Source: JACDAN01 sp036380355 | GTDB taxonomy: Bacteria > Actinomycetota > Thermoleophilia > Gaiellales > Gaiellaceae | Assembly (NCBI GenBank): GCA_036380355.1 | Contig: DASVEW010000032.1 | Location: 1 to 64,000, forward strand | Direction of reading: 5' to 3' | DNA: 64,000 bases | Notes under the pieces: model-generated | The model's database searches: none | The model's input: the letters and a program-made list of their open reading frames with translations, nothing else | What the model was told of the DNA's origin: nothing | Position numbers and translations under genes: made by a program | Shown here: positions 1 through 7,293 of the stretch, piece by piece | Numbering within the stretch: the stretch's first letter is position 1 | Layout of the letters: the number at the start of each line of letters is the position of its first letter

Positions 1-14
1 CAGGCGTCGTCCTC

Positions 15-48
15 GGTCGCGTCCATATCTCCAGATATGTACGCGACC
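15..48. repeat. Near-perfect 34-base palindrome
   Basis: Two 16-base arms pair at 15 of 16 positions around a two-base centre. The core CATATCT/AGATATG is AT-rich in an otherwise GC-rich window and is flanked by GGTCGCGT/ACGCGACC. It lies downstream of the lipoprotein gene that ends at 112 on the minus strand. It could be a terminator-like hairpin or a protein-binding operator for a gene outside the window. No T-tract follows on either side. Seen directly; function unknown. Confidence 0.6.
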
Positions 49-111
49 CTGCGTCCGGGCCTGGCGTCCGCCCATCGCGTCCTGACGGCGAGGCACGTCC
101 CGAGACGGGGT

Positions 112-561
112 CTATGCCGGGCAGTCGGTGCGTTCGAACCCGCGTGCCGCCTGCTCGGTGAGCACCCAGCGCCACTGGTCGCCGACGCGGACGACGTGGT
201 AGCTCTCCGTGTATTCGGTTTCGTCGGTGACGACGCGCACCTGGACCCGCTTCGCCGGCGTCCGCGGCGGAAGGCCGTACACGGTCAGCGGCGCGTCCTC
301 GACGTCGAGCACCACGACCGACTCGATCGTCCCCTGGACGTCGATCCCGCGCCTGCACTCGTCGTACTCCTGCCGCTCGACCAGCTGCTGGTGTCGGGGA
401 TGGAGGCGATCCCAGGCCCCGCCGTAGTCACCGAAGTACTCCCGCTCGAGCAGGGTCTTGACCGCCGCGCCTGCCTCGTGGTCCTCGGAGTCCTCGGTCA
501 GCGCGCAGCCCGCCGCCAGAGCGACGAGAGCGACTGCGAGGAGCGTGCGGGCCAGGGCCAT
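112..561 (-). CDS. Small lipoprotein, probable NTF2-like fold
   Basis: 149 residues. The N-terminus is a hydrophobic signal ending in the lipobox LAAGC at about residues 15-19, so it is predicted to be lipid-anchored outside the membrane. The remainder, with AVKTLLEREYFGDYGGAWD near residue 35 and GDQWRWVL near the end, resembles small NTF2/Limjam-like domains (helix for a pocket wall followed by strands and a WRW strand). No catalytic motif is visible. It starts at ATG on the minus strand, 32 bases from the tRNA-Gly that reads the other way. Function is unknown. Confidence 0.75.
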   Translation of the reverse strand: MALARTLLAVALVALAAGCALTEDSEDHEAGAAVKTLLEREYFGDYGGAWDRLHPRHQQLVERQEYDECRRGIDVQGTIESVVVLDVEDAPLTVYGLPPRTPAKRVQVRVVTDETEYTESYHVVRVGDQWRWVLTEQAARGFERTDCPA

Positions 562-593
562 GCGCGGTTTCCGACGCTATCGTTACGGGTGAC

Positions 594-666
594 GCGGACG
601 TAGCTCAGTTGGTAGAGCATCGGCTTCCCAAGCCGAGGGTCGTGGGTTCGAATCCCATCGTCCGCT
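594..666 (+). tRNA. tRNA-Gly (anticodon CCC)
   Basis: A full cloverleaf can be drawn: acceptor GCGGACG/CGTCCGC, D stem GCTC/GAGC, anticodon stem TCGGC/GCCGA with loop TTCCCAA (anticodon CCC at 627-629), T arm with GGTTCGAAT, discriminator T at 666. CCA is not encoded. CCC reads the glycine codon GGG. Confidence 0.97.
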
Positions 667-711
667 CTTTCCCTTCGTTCGCCCGTCGCCGAGCCGACGA
701 AAGGAGCAGCC

Positions 712-1026
712 GTGATCGCCCGGGTCTGGAAGGGAGCGATCCGCCGGGCGGATGCCGCGGCCTACGTCGAGTACATGCGCCAAACGGGCATCCCCGGCTA
801 CGCGGAAACTCCCGGCAACCGCGGCGTCTGGATGCTTCGCCGCGACGTCGACGACCGCAGCGAGGTCGTGATGTTCACGCTCTGGGACTCGCTCGACGCG
901 ATCAAGGCCTTCGCCGGTGACGACTACGAGGTCGCCGTCTTCTATCCCGAGGACGACCGCTTCCTCGTCGAGCGCGACCTGCGCGCCACGCACTATGAGG
1001 TCGTGGCGACGAACCGCTCGGGCTGA
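712..1026 (+). CDS. ABM-like small dimeric alpha/beta-barrel protein
   Basis: 104 residues starting at GTG behind a good ribosome binding site (AAGGAG, seven bases upstream). The pattern ARVWKGAIRRADAAAYVEYM, RGVWMLRRDV and VMFTLWDSLDAIKAFAG matches the antibiotic biosynthesis monooxygenase (ABM)/EthD-like ferredoxin fold, usually a dimer with one active site per chain. Members are heme-degrading or quinone-forming monooxygenases, but many are uncharacterised. The 3' end overlaps the convergent cyclase/YHS gene by 34 bases. Confidence 0.75.
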   Translation: MIARVWKGAIRRADAAAYVEYMRQTGIPGYAETPGNRGVWMLRRDVDDRSEVVMFTLWDSLDAIKAFAGDDYEVAVFYPEDDRFLVERDLRATHYEVVATNRSG

Positions 1027-1661
1027 CCCGCGAACTGGGCCACGCAGGTGAGCGAGCAGAAGTAGTACGCCTCGCCCTCGTGCAGAAGCCGTCCGGCCGC
1101 GCGGTCCGGGTCGACCACCATTCGGCAGACCGGATCGACCGGGAGCCGCCCCGCTTCCGGCGCTCCGATCGGGAGCGCCGCGAACAGGTCGACCGGCTCG
1201 CTGACGTTGCGAGGCGACTTGCGGCCGCGCGACTCGTAGATCACTCCGTCGAGGTCCGGCGCGAGCGCAGCGGTGTGGCCCGTGAGGAGCACCTCCCCGC
1301 CGGTCGCGACGCCTGAGACGCGCGCGGCGAGATTCACACTCGCGCCGAAGTAGTCGCCGTCCCGCTCGACGGCGGGGCCGTGGTGGAGCCCGACTCGCAC
1401 GGCGGGAGATCCGTGCTCACGCAGCAACCCACCGGCGATGCGAAGTCCTAGCCGGATCGCGTCGGCGGGGTCCGGGATCCGGAGCATGACCGCGTCGCCG
1501 ATCGTCTTCACCCGCTCGCCCTCCACCGCCGGCAGCTCGGCGTCGACGGCGTCGCAGAACTCGCCGACGAGCGCGACCGCCTCCTCGTCGCCGTGAGCCT
1601 CCGTGAGCCCCGTGAAGCCGGCGATGTCCGCGAACGCGAAGGTGGCGGCGGCGTGGGTCAT
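993..1661 (-). CDS. Class III nucleotide cyclase-like domain fused to a YHS domain
   Basis: 222 residues from the ATG at 1661; the open frame runs further upstream but only inside the neighbouring hydrolase gene. Residues 1-150 form an adenylate/guanylate cyclase catalytic domain: FADIAGFT carries a metal-binding Asp, and TIGDAVML carries the second. After a linker comes a YHS domain (about 175-220) with DPVCRMVV and YYFCSLTC, where cysteines may bind metal. Cyclase-YHS fusions are known in actinobacteria. The gene follows the MhqD-like hydrolase by 17 bases, so it is probably co-transcribed. Whether it makes cAMP is not shown. Confidence 0.8.
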   Translation of the reverse strand: MTHAAATFAFADIAGFTGLTEAHGDEEAVALVGEFCDAVDAELPAVEGERVKTIGDAVMLRIPDPADAIRLGLRIAGGLLREHGSPAVRVGLHHGPAVERDGDYFGASVNLAARVSGVATGGEVLLTGHTAALAPDLDGVIYESRGRKSPRNVSEPVDLFAALPIGAPEAGRLPVDPVCRMVVDPDRAAGRLLHEGEAYYFCSLTCVAQFAGQPERFVATTS

Positions 1662-1678
1662 TCCGAGGGGAATCCGAT

Positions 1679-2356
1679 TCAGCTCTGGGAGCCGACCGCC
1701 GAGGAGCTCGCTTGCTCCACGACGTCCGCGACCCAGGGCTGAAGCTCCGCGACGAAGGACGGGTCGACTGAGTGGGCCATGGGCGACTCGCGGTAGAGCA
1801 CCTCCGCGCCGGCCTCCTCGAGTAGCTGCTTCGCCTTCCGGCTCCACTCGACGGAGATCACGGGGTCGTAGGTGCCGTGGCCGATCGCGACGGGTGGGAG
1901 GGGCGGGGTGAGATCCAGCTCGAACCCCTCTACGGTGGCGATGAACCCCGACAACGCGATGATCCCCGCCGGCCGTGGGCGTCCGCGGCCGAACCCGAGC
2001 GCCCAGCTCATGACCGCGCCCTGCGAGAAGCCGCCGATCACCGTCCGCTCGGTCGGTATCCCGGTCTCCTCCGCCAGCGCGTCGAGCCAGTCCGACGCGA
2101 GCTCGTACGAGGCCGTGAACGTCTCGCGGTCCGGATAGCCGATGTCGCGGACGATGTACCAGTGCGCGCCGCCGGGCGGACGGACCAGCGGGCCCCGCGG
2201 CGTCGCTCCGAGGAGGCGGCGGTGGGGGTCGAGGGCGTCGAGCAGCGGGTAGAGGTCGTGCTCGCTCGTGCCCCGCCCGTGGAAGAGCACGAGCGCGCCG
2301 GCCGGATCGCCGGCCGGCGGCCGGACGAGATGCGGCAGGGCGTCGAGCCCGCTCAC
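1679..2356 (-). CDS. MhqD-like carboxylesterase/phospholipase (alpha/beta hydrolase)
   Basis: 225 residues. The chosen start is the GTG at 2354-2356, which overlaps the TGA of the upstream dioxygenase (GTGA), implying translational coupling. The protein has the oxyanion region LVLFHGRGTSEHDLYPLLD, the nucleophile elbow GGFSQGAVMS, and late Asp and His in GHGTYDPVI and MAHSVDP, a complete Ser-Asp-His triad of the YpfH/MhqD predicted-esterase family. In Bacillus, MhqD-type hydrolases accompany MhqO-type dioxygenases in resistance to hydroquinones and catechols. The same pairing here supports a role in aromatic or quinone detoxification. Confidence 0.88.
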   Translation of the reverse strand: MSGLDALPHLVRPPAGDPAGALVLFHGRGTSEHDLYPLLDALDPHRRLLGATPRGPLVRPPGGAHWYIVRDIGYPDRETFTASYELASDWLDALAEETGIPTERTVIGGFSQGAVMSWALGFGRGRPRPAGIIALSGFIATVEGFELDLTPPLPPVAIGHGTYDPVISVEWSRKAKQLLEEAGAEVLYRESPMAHSVDPSFVAELQPWVADVVEQASSSAVGSQS

Positions 2357-3276
2357 GAGACGGGCGTCTTCGCGCGCGGATCCGGCAGCGGCGTCAGCGT
2401 CTTCTCGACCTGGTCGCGGTACTGCTCGAAGTCCGGCGGCAGCGACAGCCGCTCCCCGAGCGACTCGAGCGGCTCGTCCGACGTGAAGCCGGGCCCGAGC
2501 GTGGCGATCTCGAACAGCACGCCGCTCGGCTCCCGGAAGTAGATCGACTTGAAGTAGAAGCGGTCGATGACCGGTGTGGGCGTGGCTCCTCCGGCCATCG
2601 CCCGGTCGCGCCACGCCTCGTGCTCGTCCATGTTCGACGCCCAGGCGACGTGGTGAACGGTCCCCGCGCCGGGCATTCCCGGCTCGTCGGTCCGGTCGTA
2701 GGCATAGAACGACCCGCGCTGCTCGCCGCGCACCTCGTAGTCGTCATCCTCGGACGGCTCGAAGTTGAGCGAGTCGACGAGAAACGCCCGGCTCGCGAGC
2801 GGGTCGTGCGCGTAGGCGCGAACGCCGTCGAAGCCCTGGAGGGCCACGTCGTTGGGGATGTCCGGGTGCTCCGAGATCAGCGGCTCGTCGTCGGTCTCGA
2901 CGACCGCCAGCTCGAGGCCGAGCCCCTCAGGATCGGCGAAGCGCAGGCGGCCCGGCTCGCGCTCGGCCTCGACGCCCTCGTCGCGCAGCCGGCTCTCCCA
3001 GAAGTCGAGCGCCTCCTCGCCGCCGACGCGCCAGACGACCCGGTGGACCATGCCGGCGCCGGCGCGGCCCTTTCGGGCCCCCGGGTACTCGAAGAACGTG
3101 ATGTCGCTGCCGGGACTGCCCTTCTCGTCGGCGTAGAAGAGGTGGTAGACGGTCGGGTCGTCCTGGTTGACGGTCTTCTTCACGAGCCTGAGGCCGAGGA
3201 TGCGGCCGTAGAAGTCGACGTTTCGCGGTGCGTCGGCGGTGATCGCCGTGATGTGGTGGATGCCTTCGAGGCGCAT
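2353..3276 (-). CDS. MhqO-like ring-cleaving dioxygenase (VOC superfamily)
   Basis: 307 residues with two VOC (glyoxalase-fold) halves. The first begins GIHHITAITADAPRNVDFY (metal His) and the second contains GTVHHVAWAS and FKSIYFREPSGVLFEIAT, with the metal-binding His and Glu expected of extradiol-type enzymes. It is close to the MhqO/MhqA/LinE-like family that opens hydroquinone or catechol rings using Fe(II). It is coupled to the MhqD-like hydrolase downstream by a GTGA overlap. No regulator gene of the MhqR type is visible nearby. Confidence 0.9.
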   Translation of the reverse strand: MRLEGIHHITAITADAPRNVDFYGRILGLRLVKKTVNQDDPTVYHLFYADEKGSPGSDITFFEYPGARKGRAGAGMVHRVVWRVGGEEALDFWESRLRDEGVEAEREPGRLRFADPEGLGLELAVVETDDEPLISEHPDIPNDVALQGFDGVRAYAHDPLASRAFLVDSLNFEPSEDDDYEVRGEQRGSFYAYDRTDEPGMPGAGTVHHVAWASNMDEHEAWRDRAMAGGATPTPVIDRFYFKSIYFREPSGVLFEIATLGPGFTSDEPLESLGERLSLPPDFEQYRDQVEKTLTPLPDPRAKTPVS

Positions 3277-3351
3277 GCGGAGCTCCTTGGACGAAAGGTG
3301 TCCCTGGGTCCTACCGCATCCGCGGCCGGCGTATTCCCGACAGGGGAGTCG

Positions 3352-4089
3352 CTAGTGGCTGGAGGCGGGGTCGGAGCCCCACCAGCGCTGGTCGCGGCCG
3401 CGAAGGGCGTGCTCGCGCTCCTCCAGCTCCCGCTCCAGGCGCTCGAGCGACTCGAGCCGCTTGTGTGCGTCCTCCTCGACGAGCCCCAGCCGTCGCTGGC
3501 GCTCCTCGAGGGTCTGCTCCTTGGCGATCAGGGCGTGCTGCGTCGCGCTCAGCGCCTGCTCGCGCTCGCGCAGCCGCTCGTCCTGCTCGCGGATCTCGTG
3601 CTCGCGACTCCGGAGAGCTGACTCGCGCCGGGTGATGTCGGCCGCTGAGAGCACGCGCTTGTGCTCTGCCTCCTCCAGCCGCTTGACGCGGTCGGCGAGC
3701 TCGCGCGCCCTCTCCTCGGCGGCGTGCACCTTTCCCTCGGCCCTGGCGCGGAAGGCGGCCGCCGCGGCCTCGGTCTCGTCCAGGTGGCGGATGAGGTGGT
3801 CGATCTTCCGGGTCGCCTCGAGGCCCGAGCCTCCGACGTCGGCGAGGCGCTGCTCTCGATGCTCGAGCTGCGCTTCACCGGCCTCGACTGCGGCGAGCCG
3901 CTCGATCAGGTCCTGCTCGCGCTTGACCAGGTCCCGCTCGATCTTGTCGATCTCGGCGCCCCGCTCGTCGAGCATGTCGACGGCGCTGCGTAGGACGTGC
4001 CGCTCGATGCGGCCGCCGAGGCGCTGGCGCACGCCCTGGGCGGGCCAGTCGTTCTCGGCGGGGCGGTTGGCGGCTTCGCGGTCGGCCAT
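3352..4089 (-). CDS. Long coiled-coil protein of unknown function
   Basis: 245 residues. From about residue 30 to 235 the sequence is an almost unbroken heptad pattern rich in Glu, Arg, Leu and Ala (for example ERDLVKREQDLIERLAAVE and LEERQRRLGLVEEDAHKR). It has no signal peptide or membrane segment, so it is probably cytoplasmic. Similar proteins occur as scaffold or filament-like factors, but no specific family is recognisable. It lies between the HIT gene and the dioxygenase on the same strand. Confidence 0.8.
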   Translation of the reverse strand: MADREAANRPAENDWPAQGVRQRLGGRIERHVLRSAVDMLDERGAEIDKIERDLVKREQDLIERLAAVEAGEAQLEHREQRLADVGGSGLEATRKIDHLIRHLDETEAAAAAFRARAEGKVHAAEERARELADRVKRLEEAEHKRVLSAADITRRESALRSREHEIREQDERLREREQALSATQHALIAKEQTLEERQRRLGLVEEDAHKRLESLERLERELEEREHALRGRDQRWWGSDPASSH

Positions 4090-4135
4090 GGGCGGCTGCT
4101 CCTCCCATCGGCACGCGGGCCGCGCGGCTTGACCG

Positions 4136-4621
4136 CTAGCGAGGCCAGGCTTCCGAAAGGCGGCGGCGGGTCTCCAGCAGGTGCTCCGGGATCACCTTCA
4201 CGTCGGCGAGCACCGGCATGAAGTTCGTGTCGCCGGCCCAGCGAGGCACCACGTGGAGGTGGACGTGGTCCACGACGCCGGCGCCGGCGATGCGTCCGAG
4301 GTTCCAGCCGACGTTGTAGCCCTGCGGCCCGTAGACCTGGGCGAGCGCGCCGATGCCCTGCTGCGCGAGCCGGTGGATCTCGAGCGCCTCCTCGTCGGTC
4401 AGCTCGCCGAACTCGGCGACGTGCCGGTTCGGCGCGACCATGTAGTGGCCCGAGGCGTAGGGATACTTGTTGACGATCGCCGTCGCGCGCCGGCCGCGAT
4501 GAATCACCAGCGCGGCCTCGTCGTCGTCCGCCTCGATGGCGGTGCAGAAGATGCAGCCCTCCTGCTCGTCGGCGCTGCCGACGTACTCGAGCCGCCACGG
4601 GGCCCAAAGAGGCTTCGTCAC
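4136..4621 (-). CDS. HIT-family nucleotide hydrolase/phosphorylase
   Basis: 161 residues from a GTG start 13 bases after the corA stop, so an operon is likely. The histidine triad HVHLHVVPR lies near residue 130 and a CIFC pair near residue 23 is typical of the Ap4A phosphorylase-like HIT branch found in actinobacteria (N-terminal MTKPLWAPWRLEYV). These proteins cleave dinucleoside polyphosphates or nucleoside phosphoramidates. The substrate cannot be told from sequence. Confidence 0.92.
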   Translation of the reverse strand: MTKPLWAPWRLEYVGSADEQEGCIFCTAIEADDDEAALVIHRGRRATAIVNKYPYASGHYMVAPNRHVAEFGELTDEEALEIHRLAQQGIGALAQVYGPQGYNVGWNLGRIAGAGVVDHVHLHVVPRWAGDTNFMPVLADVKVIPEHLLETRRRLSEAWPR

Positions 4622-4634
4622 GCCGGGAGAGGCA

Positions 4635-5615
4635 CTAGATCCAGCGCTTCCAGCGGAAGAACCCGACGAGGCCCAGGAAGACGGCGATCATCGCGGTGAC
4701 CATCGCCCAGAACGCCTCGCGGCTCCCTTCGCCCGGGTAGTCCACGTTCATCCCGAAGATGCCCGTGATGAACGTCAGCGGCAGGAAGACGGCGCCGACG
4801 ACGGTCAGCACGCGCAGGATGTCGTTCTGGCGGTGCTGGATCGCCGACTCGTTCGTGGCCTCGAGCGCCTCGACGACCTCCTTGTAGTTGTCGAGCAGGT
4901 CCCAGAGCCGTTCGGAGGCGTCCACGAGGTCGTCGAAGTAGAGCTCGAGGTCCTGGGGCAGGAAGCGCTCCACCTGCCGCTCGAGCACGCGGAGCGTCGG
5001 TCGCTGGGGCTTGATGATCTTGCGGTAGCTGATGATCTCCTGCTTCGCGCGGGAGATGTCTCGGACGATCTCGTGCGAGCGCTCGGCCTCGATGTCGTCC
5101 TCGATCGCGTCGAGCTTGTGCCCGATCTTGTCCAGGATCGGGAAGCAGTAGTCGAAGAGGTCGTCGAGGACGTGGTAGAGCAGGTAGCCGGAGCCCTTGC
5201 CGAAGAGGCCGTCGCGCAGCTCCGGGTCGTCCGAGCAGCGCTGGAAGAGGCGGGTCACCGGCAGCAACTCGACCGTCGGCAGCGTGACGAGGTAGTCCGG
5301 GCCGAGGAAGATGTCCAGCTCGCCGGCGTTCAGCCGCTTCGCCGCCTTGTCATAGACGGGGAAGTGGAGGACGATGAAGAGGTAGTCGTCGTACTCGTCG
5401 ACCTTCGGGCGCTGGCGCTTGGAGACGACATCCTCGACATCGAGGGGGTGCCAGCCGAGGCGCCCGGCGAGCGCCTGCGCCTCCTCCGTGGTCGGGGAGT
5501 CGAGGTGGACCCAGGTCAGGCCGTTGGCGGTGAGCTCAGCAGGCTGGCGCGCGGGAGGTGCCGCGACCTCGCGCGTCGCGCGCGAGCGAGCCCGGATGCG
5601 GGGCAGGCTGGGCAT
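4635..5615 (-). CDS. corA: CorA-type magnesium/divalent cation channel
   Basis: 326 residues, near the usual length for CorA. A soluble, acidic-helical N-terminal two thirds is followed by two membrane helices. The signature GMN at about residues 288-290 (GIFGMNVDYPG) ends the first helix and forms the selectivity filter, and the protein ends in a short basic tail (FFRWKRWI). CorA pentamers import Mg2+ and may carry Co2+ or Ni2+. It is followed by the HIT gene on the same strand. Confidence 0.95.
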   Translation of the reverse strand: MPSLPRIRARSRATREVAAPPARQPAELTANGLTWVHLDSPTTEEAQALAGRLGWHPLDVEDVVSKRQRPKVDEYDDYLFIVLHFPVYDKAAKRLNAGELDIFLGPDYLVTLPTVELLPVTRLFQRCSDDPELRDGLFGKGSGYLLYHVLDDLFDYCFPILDKIGHKLDAIEDDIEAERSHEIVRDISRAKQEIISYRKIIKPQRPTLRVLERQVERFLPQDLELYFDDLVDASERLWDLLDNYKEVVEALEATNESAIQHRQNDILRVLTVVGAVFLPLTFITGIFGMNVDYPGEGSREAFWAMVTAMIAVFLGLVGFFRWKRWI

Positions 5616-5675
5616 CGGTACTGAGCGGGTCCTCCTGGCGCATAGACAGGCGATTCTACCCCGGAGGCTGATTTC

Positions 5676-6944
5676 CTAGGCTTCCGCGATCGCCGGTTGC
5701 GGTCGCTTCGGCGTCGTGCGGGCCGCCGCGGGGATCGAGCGCTCGAGCGCGAGCGCCGCGGCTCCGGCGGCCAGGCAGACCACGGCCGCGGCCGGCCAGA
5801 GCAGGTGCGGCGAGTGGCTGAGGACGATGCCGCCGATCGCCGGCCCGACGGCGAAGCCGACGCCCCACGAGAACGCCGAGGCCGCCATGTAGCGGCCGAT
5901 CAGGCTGTGGTCGGCGAGGTCCGCTACGAGCGGCGCCTGCACCGTCCCGTGGAGGCACTCGCCGACGGCGATGATCGCGAAGGTCACCGCAAGGAGCGCC
6001 GCCGCGGTCCAGCCGTCGACCGCGATTCCCGCGACCGGGACGATCAGCAGCGCCGCCGCCCAGACGACGCCGAGGACGGCGAGCGTGCGCATCCGACGGT
6101 GCCCCTCGAGCAGACGGGCCATCGGCAGCTGCGCCAGGACGATCACGAGCGTGTTCAGGAAGAAGAGGACGCCGATCCCTCGCTCGGTCACGCCCGCCTC
6201 GTTCTTCGCGTACACGGGCAGCGTCTCGAGCTGCGCCATCCCGGCCCCGATGAAGACGAAGTTCAGGGCCACGACCGCCATGAACACCCGGTTCCGGACG
6301 ACCTCGCCCCAGCCGCCGCGCTCGCTGCCCTCGGGCCGCGGCGTCTTCGCCGGGGCGGGGACTCGGATCAGGACGACCGAGTAGACCAGGAACGTCGCGG
6401 CGTCGCCCAGGAAGAGCACCTGGAACGTGGTCGGGTTGCCGGTCGTGGCGATCAGCCCGCCCGCGAGGCCGCCCAGGCCGATCCCGAGGTTCATCATCAC
6501 CCGCTGCATCGCGAACGCCTGGTGGCGCTGCTCGACGGGCGTCAGCCCGGCGACGAGCGACGACTGGCTCGGCCAGAAGCCGCCGTTCCCCACGCCTGCG
6601 ATCGCACTGGCGACGAATCCCTGCCAGGGATGCTCCACGAACGCGTAGCCGCCGAAGCCGATCGCCATCAGCCAGAGCGAGAAGGCCAGCGTGATCCGGC
6701 CGCCGATCCGGTCGATGAGGGAGCCGATGATCGGCCCGGCGACGAGCCCGACGGCGGCGGTCGTCCCGACGATGAGCCCGGCCGTCGCCAGGTCGATGTC
6801 CCGGACGTTGTGGAGGTAGATGAAGAGGAACGGGTACGCGAGCCCGTTTCCGAGCGCGTTGACGAGCGCGCCGGCCTGCAGCGTCCGCACAGAGGTCGGA
6901 AGCGGCGGGTTCAGCGTCCGGAGGTAGGCGCGCAGGAGCTCCAC
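5676..6944 (-). CDS. MFS transporter
   Basis: 422 residues with about twelve hydrophobic segments. The loop between helices 2 and 3, GSLIDRIGGRITLAFSLWL, is the major facilitator motif A. The first half (PFLFIYLHNVRDIDLATAGL) resembles the drug:H+ antiporter-like MdtH/YfcJ group. The substrate is not predictable. It starts at GTG 37 bases from the tRNA-Arg, which is transcribed away from it. Confidence 0.9.
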   Translation of the reverse strand: MELLRAYLRTLNPPLPTSVRTLQAGALVNALGNGLAYPFLFIYLHNVRDIDLATAGLIVGTTAAVGLVAGPIIGSLIDRIGGRITLAFSLWLMAIGFGGYAFVEHPWQGFVASAIAGVGNGGFWPSQSSLVAGLTPVEQRHQAFAMQRVMMNLGIGLGGLAGGLIATTGNPTTFQVLFLGDAATFLVYSVVLIRVPAPAKTPRPEGSERGGWGEVVRNRVFMAVVALNFVFIGAGMAQLETLPVYAKNEAGVTERGIGVLFFLNTLVIVLAQLPMARLLEGHRRMRTLAVLGVVWAAALLIVPVAGIAVDGWTAAALLAVTFAIIAVGECLHGTVQAPLVADLADHSLIGRYMAASAFSWGVGFAVGPAIGGIVLSHSPHLLWPAAAVVCLAAGAAALALERSIPAAARTTPKRPQPAIAEA

Positions 6945-6981
6945 GAGAGCGGAACCTACCCGCGGCTACACTGCGCGCTCC

Positions 6982-7054
6982 GGGCCTGTAGCTCAGGGGA
7001 TAGAGCGCGCGCCTCCGGAGCGCGAGGTCGCAGGTTCGATTCCTGCCAGGCCCA
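6982..7054 (+). tRNA. tRNA-Arg (anticodon CCG)
   Basis: A complete cloverleaf is visible: acceptor GGGCCTG/CAGGCCC, D stem GCTC/GAGC, anticodon stem CGCGC/GCGCG with loop CTCCGGA (anticodon CCG at 7015-7017), T stem GCAGG/CCTGC with loop TTCGATT, discriminator A. It reads the arginine codon CGG. CCA is not encoded. Confidence 0.97.
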
Positions 7055-7293
7055 TAGACCGCTTCACTGCGCGGAACCGGTGACGCTGGCGGAACGGCGT
7101 TTCTCGGGGGCGAAGCACCCCGCAGACGCCGCAGCCGTTAGTCCCCACGGCACTCCGCCCTAAGCGCTAACGCGCTCGCGCGCCGACTGGTTACGCCGGG
7201 TAATCCCTAGCGACCCTCGCTCAGGGAGCGTGAGCCATGGATTCGGGAAAACCGCGTTCCGGAGGGGACTCGGCCGACACGACGTCTGGGCGG

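Noticed and set aside
37..603. Plus-strand frame across the first lipoprotein
   Set aside because: Antisense to a protein with a clear lipobox signal, and it runs into the tRNA.
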